Of a stretch of 29,874 bases of DNA, positions 6,695 to 12,645 are shown in pieces. Position 1 is the first letter of the stretch. Every line of letters starts with the position of its first letter. Source of the DNA: DATFYM01 sp035315065 (GTDB taxonomy: Bacteria > Acidobacteriota > Terriglobia > UBA7540); the NCBI GenBank assembly GCA_035315065.1, contig DATFYM010000238.1, forward strand, positions 1 to 29,874, in the 5' to 3' direction. Both the position numbers and the translations under genes were made by a program. Below the pieces are notes generated by a model. The model had not been told where the DNA came from, did not search any database, and saw only the letters and a program-made list of their open reading frames with translations.

Positions 6695-8938
6695 TTACTC
6701 TTTACTCGCCGCCACCTCCCGTTCCAGCGGCAGCTCGACGATAAACCGGCTGCCGGTCGGCACATTATCTTCCACCCGGATCGACCCCTGGTGCTCCGAG
6801 ACGATGCGGCTGACGATGGCCAGCCCCAGGCCGGTGCCGTGCTCCTTGGTGGAGAAGTAGGGCAGGAAGAGCTTTTCCTTAGCCTCGGGAGGTACGCCGG
6901 GGCCGCTGTCGGCCACCGTGATTTCCACCACGTCGCGCTCGAGGTCGAGGGCGGTGCGCAGCCAGATCTCGCGGTGGACGGCGTGCTCCAGCGCCTCGGC
7001 GGCGTTGTCGATCAGGTTCACCACCGCGCGCTTGATCTGCTCCGCGTCCAGGGGGACCGGGGGCAGGTCGGGCGCCAGTTCCGGGTGCACCCGGATGCCG
7101 TGCAGGCGGCCGGCAAACACGCCCAGCGCGTTGGTGACGATCTCGTTCAGGCTGGCGGGCACCGGCTGCGAGGCGGGGAAGCGGGCGAAGCGCGAAAACT
7201 CGTCCACCAGGCCCTTCAGGGTGGCCACTTCGCGCCCCACCAGTTCCGCGCTCTGGGCTATTGTGCTAGCGACCTCGCGGGAGGGCAGCCCGCCGGCGCG
7301 CTCCACCAGCCGCTGGATGCGCTCGGCGGAGAGCTGGATGGGGGTGAGCGGGTTCTTGATCTCGTGCGCGATGCGCTGCGCCACCTCGCGCCAGGCGGCG
7401 GACTTCTGGGCGCGCAGCAACTCGGTGAGGTCTTCCAGCACCAGCAAGGCCCCCACGTTTTCCTGGCGGGCGCGAATGGAGGAGAGCGTCACCGCCGCCA
7501 CCGCGCGCCGCCCGCCCAGCTCCAGCTCCAACTGGTTGGTGGCCAGCCCCTGCCGGCTGGCGCGCCGGAAGAGCCGCGCGATCTCCAGCGCGTCCTCACG
7601 GGAAAAGAGGTCGGTGAAGGTGCGGGCGGACTTCAGCCGCTCCTCGCCGAACATCCACTTGGCGGTGGAGTTGGCGCGCGTGATCCGCCCCCGCAGGTCG
7701 AGCGAGACCACCCCGGTGGGGATGTTTTCCAGGATGGCTTCCATGGTGTTCGAGCGCTCTTCCAGTTGGCGGTTGGCGGCTTGAAGCTGGCGCGCCGCCT
7801 CCTCGAGGGCCCGGCGGTTCTCCTGGAGCTGGCGGGTCATCTCGTTGAAGGAGCCGATGAGCGCCCCCAGTTCGCCTTCCGACTGCACCGCCACCTGGTA
7901 CCCCAGATTGCCCTCGGAGACCTCGTGGGTGGCCTCGGCCAGCGCCTGGATGGGAACGGTGACCTGCTTGGAGACGAACATGGCCAGCCAGGTAGCCGCA
8001 AAGAGGATCAGGAGGGTGAGCAGGCCGAGGATGGCGAGATAGATCCGCTTGAGGGCCTTCTGCCGGTGGCCCAGCTCGTCGTAGCGCTCGACCTCGCGCT
8101 GGATGTCGTCGGCCATCAGCTTCACTTTGTAGGGCAACCGGGTGACGCTGACCACCGTTCCCACCACGCGGCCGCCAGTCCCGCCGGGCGCCACCACCGC
8201 GCGCGGTGTAAGGAAGAACTCATAATCCGACAACCGCCAGCGGGCGTTGGCTTTCGAGTCGGGAGGGCGGCCGGCGGCCAGTCCTGGAAACAAGGCGGCC
8301 ACCTGGGACGCATCGGGAAACGGATCCCCGGCCCGCGCCAGCACGCGGCCTTGCCGGTCGAAGCAGATGGCGGAGCGAAGGCTCAACGCTGTGACCTCGC
8401 GCTGCAGGGTGGGCAGGATGAGAGTGGCATCACCCCGCGCCAGCCCCTGCTCGATTTCCGGGACGCTGGCGAGATGGTCCCCCACGTGGGTAGCGCGCTC
8501 TTCCGCCCGCGCTTCCACCTCCACCACCAGATCGGCCGCGTCTTTACGCACGATCGCAAACGGGGTGCCGAACCAGCGGTCCACGCTGCGGTTCAGCAGT
8601 CCGTAGGCGAAGATGAAAAGCACGCAGACTGGCGCCAGGGAGAGCCCCAGGAACGCCATCACCATCCGGGTCTTGAAGCGCGAGCCCAGTTGACCGCGGC
8701 GCCGTTCCGCGTCCAGTTTCAGCAGGATTCGCAGCAGGATAAAGGTGAAGATGACGAAGGCCAGAAAAACAAAGGCGGAGAGCGCCAGCAGCACGATGGT
8801 CTGCGGGGCGTCGCCCGCGCGGATGAGGTCGGTGACGTTGAGCGACGCCTGGCTCCAGGCCACAAGAAACAGGGCTGGAACCGCAATCAGCAGGAAGATC
8901 AGAAACCCTCGTTTGGGCGGGCGCGCGTTGGTGTCCAT
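6695..8938 (-). CDS. ntrY: NtrY-like membrane sensor histidine kinase
   Basis: A histidine kinase of 747 residues counted from MDTNARPPKR. The N-terminus has several membrane segments (about residues 12-30, 46-75 and 98-120), then an extracytoplasmic region of about 170 residues and another membrane segment near residue 300. HAMP follows at about 320-375 (VPIQALAEATHEVSEGNLGY), then a coiled segment, a PAS domain (ILENIPTGVVSLD), the phosphoacceptor box HEIKNPLTPIQLSAERI, and the HATPase domain with NLIDNAAEAL, DSGPGVPPE and GTGLGLAIV. This order is that of NtrY. It should phosphorylate the NtrX-like regulator 425 bp downstream. Start is uncertain: ATG at 8938 or 8944, neither with a clear ribosome site. 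Upstream in-frame codons lie in AAGGGTGA repeats. Confidence 0.92.
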   Translation of the reverse strand: MDTNARPPKRGFLIFLLIAVPALFLVAWSQASLNVTDLIRAGDAPQTIVLLALSAFVFLAFVIFTFILLRILLKLDAERRRGQLGSRFKTRMVMAFLGLSLAPVCVLFIFAYGLLNRSVDRWFGTPFAIVRKDAADLVVEVEARAEERATHVGDHLASVPEIEQGLARGDATLILPTLQREVTALSLRSAICFDRQGRVLARAGDPFPDASQVAALFPGLAAGRPPDSKANARWRLSDYEFFLTPRAVVAPGGTGGRVVGTVVSVTRLPYKVKLMADDIQREVERYDELGHRQKALKRIYLAILGLLTLLILFAATWLAMFVSKQVTVPIQALAEATHEVSEGNLGYQVAVQSEGELGALIGSFNEMTRQLQENRRALEEAARQLQAANRQLEERSNTMEAILENIPTGVVSLDLRGRITRANSTAKWMFGEERLKSARTFTDLFSREDALEIARLFRRASRQGLATNQLELELGGRRAVAAVTLSSIRARQENVGALLVLEDLTELLRAQKSAAWREVAQRIAHEIKNPLTPIQLSAERIQRLVERAGGLPSREVASTIAQSAELVGREVATLKGLVDEFSRFARFPASQPVPASLNEIVTNALGVFAGRLHGIRVHPELAPDLPPVPLDAEQIKRAVVNLIDNAAEALEHAVHREIWLRTALDLERDVVEITVADSGPGVPPEAKEKLFLPYFSTKEHGTGLGLAIVSRIVSEHQGSIRVEDNVPTGSRFIVELPLEREVAASKE

Positions 8939-8944
8939 AGCCAT

Positions 8945-9323
8945 GGCGGTTTCAAAGGGTGAAGTATGAAGTGTGAAGGGTGAGGTGTAAGGGGTAAAGG
9001 GTAAAGGGTAAAAAACGTTCACCCTTGATCCTTCACCCTTAGTCTCTCATCCTTTATCCTTCACCCTTCACCCTTCACCCTTCACCCTTTACCCTTTACC
9101 CCTTACCCCTTACCCCTTCCCTTTCACCTTTCCTCCTTACAATACGACTGACCGCCTCGAAAATCCACTCTCTATCGGGAATTCGACGGACAGGATATCA
9201 GGAAGGAGTCAGGAGACAGGAGGGTGAATCCTCAAGGGTAAAGTGCAAAGGCTGAAGGGTAAAAAACGTCTTCTGACTTTACCTTTTACACTTTACCCTT
9301 CCTCCTTCACCCTTCACACGTCT
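8945..9323. other. Gene-free repeat region between ntrY-like gene and the 9324 gene
   Basis: About 379 bases without a supportable gene, made almost wholly of two heptad families (GGGTGAA and GGAGTCA). Only about 9138-9200 is not repetitive. The minus-strand genes on either side point the same way. Any promoter for ntrY should lie in or next to the repeats. Confidence 0.7.
8955..9137. repeat. Heptanucleotide repeat block, GGGTGAA/GGGTAAA family, inverted pair
   Basis: Tandem 7-mers GGGTGAA/GGGTAAA run from about 8955 to 9012. After a short spacer (AAAAACGT) the reverse complement, TTCACCC/TTTACCC units, runs from about 9018 to 9137. The arms can form a very long hairpin. The left arm lies just upstream of the ntrY-like start and would be transcribed into its leader. 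Confidence 0.92.
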
Positions 9324-9366
9324 TCATGCTGACTCCTGACTCCTGTCTCCTGACTCCTCTTTTTCA
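9201..9366. repeat. Composite heptad block: GGAGTCA/GGAGACA and GGGTAAA families nested
   Basis: GGAGTCAGGAGACAGGAGG (9204-9222) is matched by GACTCC/TGTCTCC units in reverse complement at about 9330-9358. Nested inside, AAGGGTAAAGTGCAAAGG (9234-9251) is matched by ACTTTACCCTT (9290-9300) and neighbours. Two different 7-mer families thus form concentric inverted pairs. The outer right arm is also the last dozen codons of the minus-strand gene ending at 9324. Confidence 0.88.
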
Positions 9367-11093
9367 CCCTCCAGCACAATCGAACCCAACGCCCTGAGGC
9401 CTTGCCACCGCCAACGCAATCGTTTGCGCGTCTCGGGCGGGGCGGGGTCCGGCGGCGGCTCGGCCAGGGCTCGAAGGTCGTTCAGGAACTGCTCTTTCAG
9501 CTTGGGATCAATCCACACCGGACCGGGCACCAGATCCACCAGCCCCAAGCTCCGGCCCTCGAATCCCTGCCCTTGTCGGGGGCTCGCGGAGTCCGCATCC
9601 CACGCCCCCGGCCGGCTCTTCAGTAGAGCGCACAGCTTCTGCTGAAGGTTTGCGAGCCGCTCGCCGGCCGCCAGAAAGATTTCCGTCACCGGTTTGAACA
9701 CGCTCATGATCTGGTCAAGACACTGACGCGCGCTCTGTCCCGCCTGCGCCAGAATCGCCGCCAGTCCCTCTTTGGCCTGGTGGGCGCGATCCTCGAACAC
9801 TTTCACCAACTCCCCCGCCGCTCCCGCCGCGGCCTTGATTCGCTTGACGTCGGCCGGGTCGGAAGAAAATGATGAATTATGAATTCTGAATGATGAATTC
9901 CCTTCGACGGCCTGATCTTGTTGAGCGTTCTGGGTTCCAGCCTCAACGCTGGGTCTGAACTCTCGTCTTCGTTCATCATTCATAATTCTGCATTCATCAT
10001 TTCTGCCGAAGGCTTTCCTGAACACCTGCACCAAATCCGTCTGGCTCACCCCGCCTACCAAGTCCTCCCCTCGAAGGGCCAGGCTGGTCCGCAAGTACTC
10101 CTGCCGCAGCGCCGCCGCCACTTCCTTCTCCCGCCACTCCGGCCATTCCGACGCCTCGATCCCCGCCGCTACCTGCGCCGTCCCGCCCATCACGAAAAAG
10201 GTTCGCTGCGTCTCACCCTCGCCCAGCGGCACCGCCGGGTGTTCCCATGGAAAGTTCTCCAAAGGGCGTGGGCTCGGGTCGAGCGCCTGCTGCCTGATCC
10301 GTTCCAGTCGCTCCGCCTCCCGCGCCGCCTTTCCCTTCCACTCGAACTCGCTCGCCGGCTTTATCTCCCCCGACTTCGGCGCCAGCGCCTTCGCCACCTG
10401 GCTGAGGGCCAGAAACGGGTTGCCCATCGCCGCCGCGCTCCAGTTGATCATGTCCACGTTGTGCCGGTTCCAGCGCAGCTTGCCGCCGAAGCCTTCTTCT
10501 TCGCCTCGCCCCACCAGGAAGAGCCACGCCAGGTGCTCCAGGCGGCCGTTCAGCTTCACCAGGCGCTCGTTCAGGTCGAGCGACGAGCGATTAAAGATGT
10601 CGAGCGCCAGCCTCGCCACCACCACCTCTCCCAGCTTCGCCTGGCTGGGCTCGGCCGCCACAATCATGCGCGCCTTGAGGCCGATGACGAGTTCCACCGC
10701 GTGCACGTGAAGCGCCTGCTCACACCGCCAAATGCAGTCTGCCATCCCCAGCGCCAGGTTGGTCTCCTTATCGGTGCGAGGCGCAAAGCGGGCGAGAAAT
10801 TTCTGGCGGTGGGCTTCCAGTTCTTGCGGGGTGACTCCGGCCATGGCCAGGCTGCCGCGCAGGTCGGCGCAGGTGAGCCCGTGATGGATGCAGATGCTGC
10901 GGCCCTGCTCGTGCTTGCGCCGCTTGGCTTCCCGGGCAGGCTTGAGGTTGTTGCGGGAGGCTTCCTTGCGTTTGGGGGTGCCGCGGAAGAGGACTTCCTT
11001 GGGCACCGACGCGCGCACCTTTTCCAGGCTGCGCCGCTTGGCCTCGCGCCCCTCGGGCGTTGACGTGTACTTGCGTTTCGGCTTATCGGTCAT
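9324..11093 (-). CDS. Unknown protein with in-frame repeat insertion
   Basis: A 589-residue soluble protein I do not recognise. Residues 1-70 are very basic with a recurring pattern (TPEGREAKRR..., TPKRKEASRNNL...AREAKRRKHE), which could bind nucleic acid. The middle is helix-rich. Residues about 364-409 (DNA 9866-10004) are encoded by an inverted pair of ATGAATT heptads, giving NDECRIMNDERR and NSSFRIHNSSF. The C-terminus (EESGDRSQESA) is encoded by GGAGTCA repeats. The remaining C-terminal part is helical (KRIKAAAGAAGELVKVFEDR). The start is the ATG at 11093, with GGGG eight to twelve bases upstream; the longer frame to 11192 runs through a REP-like palindrome and is rejected. It is monocistronic as far as can be seen. 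Codon bias outside the repeats is strong, so I consider it a real gene. Confidence 0.72.
   Translation of the reverse strand: MTDKPKRKYTSTPEGREAKRRSLEKVRASVPKEVLFRGTPKRKEASRNNLKPAREAKRRKHEQGRSICIHHGLTCADLRGSLAMAGVTPQELEAHRQKFLARFAPRTDKETNLALGMADCIWRCEQALHVHAVELVIGLKARMIVAAEPSQAKLGEVVVARLALDIFNRSSLDLNERLVKLNGRLEHLAWLFLVGRGEEEGFGGKLRWNRHNVDMINWSAAAMGNPFLALSQVAKALAPKSGEIKPASEFEWKGKAAREAERLERIRQQALDPSPRPLENFPWEHPAVPLGEGETQRTFFVMGGTAQVAAGIEASEWPEWREKEVAAALRQEYLRTSLALRGEDLVGGVSQTDLVQVFRKAFGRNDECRIMNDERRREFRPSVEAGTQNAQQDQAVEGNSSFRIHNSSFSSDPADVKRIKAAAGAAGELVKVFEDRAHQAKEGLAAILAQAGQSARQCLDQIMSVFKPVTEIFLAAGERLANLQQKLCALLKSRPGAWDADSASPRQGQGFEGRSLGLVDLVPGPVWIDPKLKEQFLNDLRALAEPPPDPAPPETRKRLRWRWQGLRALGSIVLEGEKEESGDRSQESA
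9866..10004. repeat. Heptad repeat pair, ATGAATT family, inside a coding frame
   Basis: ATGATGAATTATGAATTC-type units at 9866-9900 face reverse-complement TTCATCATTCATAATTC-type units at 9971-10004. The loop of about 70 bases is not repetitive. The whole element lies inside the minus-strand gene 9324-11093 without breaking its frame. Confidence 0.88.
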
Positions 11094-11624
11094 CGAACTA
11101 CCCCATTTGTCATTATGAGCGAAGCGAATTTGGAGTGCGGCAGCTTGCTGCCGCTTTGCTCTCGCCGTTGGTTGCAGCGCTGCCTGGCACACAAAGCGGC
11201 AGCAAGCTGCCGCACTCCAAAATTCGCTGCCTTCAGAATGGCAGATACATTCTTGCTGTCGAATCTGAAGACAATAGTCCTTTCAGTTTTGGGAGGTGGC
11301 TCTGGGGAGAGAGTCACGCACGATTATTAGTGTAGCCGAGGCGGATAGGAAAAGTCAAGCTCTTTTTTGGGAGGGTGGTGGGACCACTTTCCGGGTAGCC
11401 GGCGATTTGGCAGTCGCCCTTTTGGTCAACACTACGCGGTTTTTCGCGATCTATCGTGGCGAGTGCAAGTGCCGCTACAGACCTTCTCGAACTGGACTTC
11501 TGGATCACGCCGACTTGCTTTCATCCAACGGATCAGGCGTCACGGCTCCGGGGACTTGCGCCACTACAACATTTGACTCGACTCCGTGGTAGACTAGCTG
11601 GCATCACGTGGCGGGGGGACATCA
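11094..11624. other. Intergenic region with REPIN-like element and no gene
   Basis: About 530 bases between a divergent pair. The left part is the REPIN-like element. From 11228 to 11624 I see no credible gene: several short open frames overlap on both strands, none with a ribosome site or recognisable product. The promoter of the decayed kinase gene should lie here. TTGACT at 11573-11578 is the best -35-like string, but no well-spaced -10 follows it. Confidence 0.55.
11124..11227. repeat. REPIN-like element: two inverted REP palindromes
   Basis: The left arm (11124-11158) and right arm (11192-11227) are reverse complements over about 35 bases with one extra T. Each arm contains GCGGCAGC-TT/AA-GCTGCCGC, itself a palindrome, flanked by the ACTCCAA tail. 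Thus each arm can fold alone, or the two can pair into one long hairpin with a loop of about 33 bases. This is the geometry of REP doublets (REPINs). No RAYT-type transposase is visible in the window. Confidence 0.87.
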
Positions 11625-12446
11625 GTGGCCGGTTCTCCAGCCCAACAAGCAGTTCGTTTCGGCGACTTCGAGCTCGACCTGAAGGCCGGAGAGTTGCGCT
11701 AGGGCGAGCGCCGCATCCGTTTGCAAGAGCAACCCTTCCAAATTCTGCTCATGCTGCTGGAACATCCCGGAGAAGTGGTGACCCGGGAAGAGATTCGCAA
11801 GCGCCTGTGGCCGAACGATACCACCGTCGAGTTCGAGCACAGCATCGGCAAGGCGATCAAGAAGCTGCGGCAAGCGCTGGGTGATGAAGCGGGCACTCCG
11901 CGCTTCGTCGAAACGCTGCCGCGTCGCGGCTTCCGGTTCATTTTTGCGCTGAATCCTGCGAGCGACTTGGCCACAGAGTCTTTCCCAGCGCCTCCAGACG
12001 TGATGTCGCCGCTGAAGCCTGCCATTGAAGGGGAGGCCGCGGTCGGACCGGGGATAGCACCCGGAGGCCAGCCCGCCGGCGACGCTCTCGAAGCCTCAAT
12101 CGACTTCACCCATTCCGATCTCATCGGCCGCACCGTATTGCACTACCGCGTCCTCGGGCGTCTGGGCGGCGGCGGCATGGGGATTGTGTACGAGGCGGAA
12201 GATACGCGACTGCGCCGCAAGGTGGCGCTCAAGTTTCTGCCCGAAGAGCTGGCCAGAAGCCGCCAGGCGCTGGGCCGCTTCCAGCGCGAAGCCCGCTCCG
12301 CCTCGGTGCTCAATCATCCCCACATCTGCACGATTTATGAGATCGAAGAAGTGGCTGGGCAGCCCTTCCTGGTGATGGAGCTGATGGAGGGCCAGACGCT
12401 GAAAGACCTTCTGGCTGGAGCGGCGGTCTATGACCGCCAGTCCTAG
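11625..12446 (+). pseudogene. Winged-helix / Ser-Thr protein kinase, broken at both ends
   Basis: The reading frame from GTG 11625 starts with a typical winged-helix (OmpR/Trans_reg_C) N-terminus, VRFGDFELDLKAGELR, and is then cut by an in-frame TAG at 11700-11702. It continues with GERRIRLQEQPFQILLML, GEVVTREEIRKRLWPNDT and RFVETLPRRGFRFI. After a linker a protein kinase domain begins: glycine loop LGGGGMGIVYEAEDT, VALKFL with the ATP-binding Lys, the helix-C Glu in FQREARS, and the hinge VMELMEGQTLKDLL. It then stops at 12446 without the HRD catalytic loop or DFG. Acidobacterial genes of this type normally continue with the rest of the kinase and often TPR or WD-like repeats. The 3' break coincides with the palindrome at 12422-12438. 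Translation from the TTG at 11721 would give only a partial wing and half a kinase. Confidence 0.85.
12422..12438. repeat. Palindrome at the broken end of the kinase pseudogene
   Basis: GGCGGTC-TAT-GACCGCC is a perfect 7-bp stem with a three-base loop. Kinase homology stops exactly as this palindrome begins. It resembles other short GC-rich palindromes in this window and may be another REP-like family. Confidence 0.7.
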
Positions 12447-12562
12447 GGATGAATGAGTACACCGCTCCCTTCCTCCGTCAGGGCGAGCTCCGAGCGCCGC
12501 TACATCGCCCGCCCACATGTTTTGACACAGAGTCTAAAGCCCCGCCCTTCGTTCGAGATTTG

Positions 12563-12625
12563 TCACTCTGCTGAGTGATGTTCATTGAACCTGCCGCTGC
12601 GCAACCTATCGAAAGAGCGTATACT
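12563..12625 (+). promoter_or_regulatory. Possible promoter and inverted repeat before the VWFA gene
   Basis: TCACTC-TGCT-GAGTGA (12563-12578) is a perfect inverted repeat that could be an operator or hairpin. TTGAAC (12585-12590) followed after 16 bases by TATCGA (12607-12612) is one promoter candidate; TATACT (12620-12625) is a better -10 string but lacks a good -35. The start codon follows at 12646. Confidence 0.35.
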
Positions 12626-12645
12626 ACTCGGCAGGGAGGGGGCCC

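Noticed and set aside
6668..8962. A 764-codon plus-strand frame opposite ntrY.
   Set aside because: It mirrors the histidine-kinase gene and has no recognisable domain.
9866..10004. Possible CRISPR array in the repeats (also considered at 8955-9366 and 23286-23640).
   Set aside because: Units of 7-10 bases with no unique spacers of constant length, and no cas genes.
11296..11592. Short overlapping open frames upstream of the kinase pseudogene.
   Set aside because: None has a ribosome site or a product I can recognise, and they overlap one another on both strands.
11721..12446. Intact gene starting at TTG 11721.
   Set aside because: Upstream codons back to 11625 clearly belong to the same winged-helix domain and are separated by an in-frame stop, and the kinase half is incomplete.
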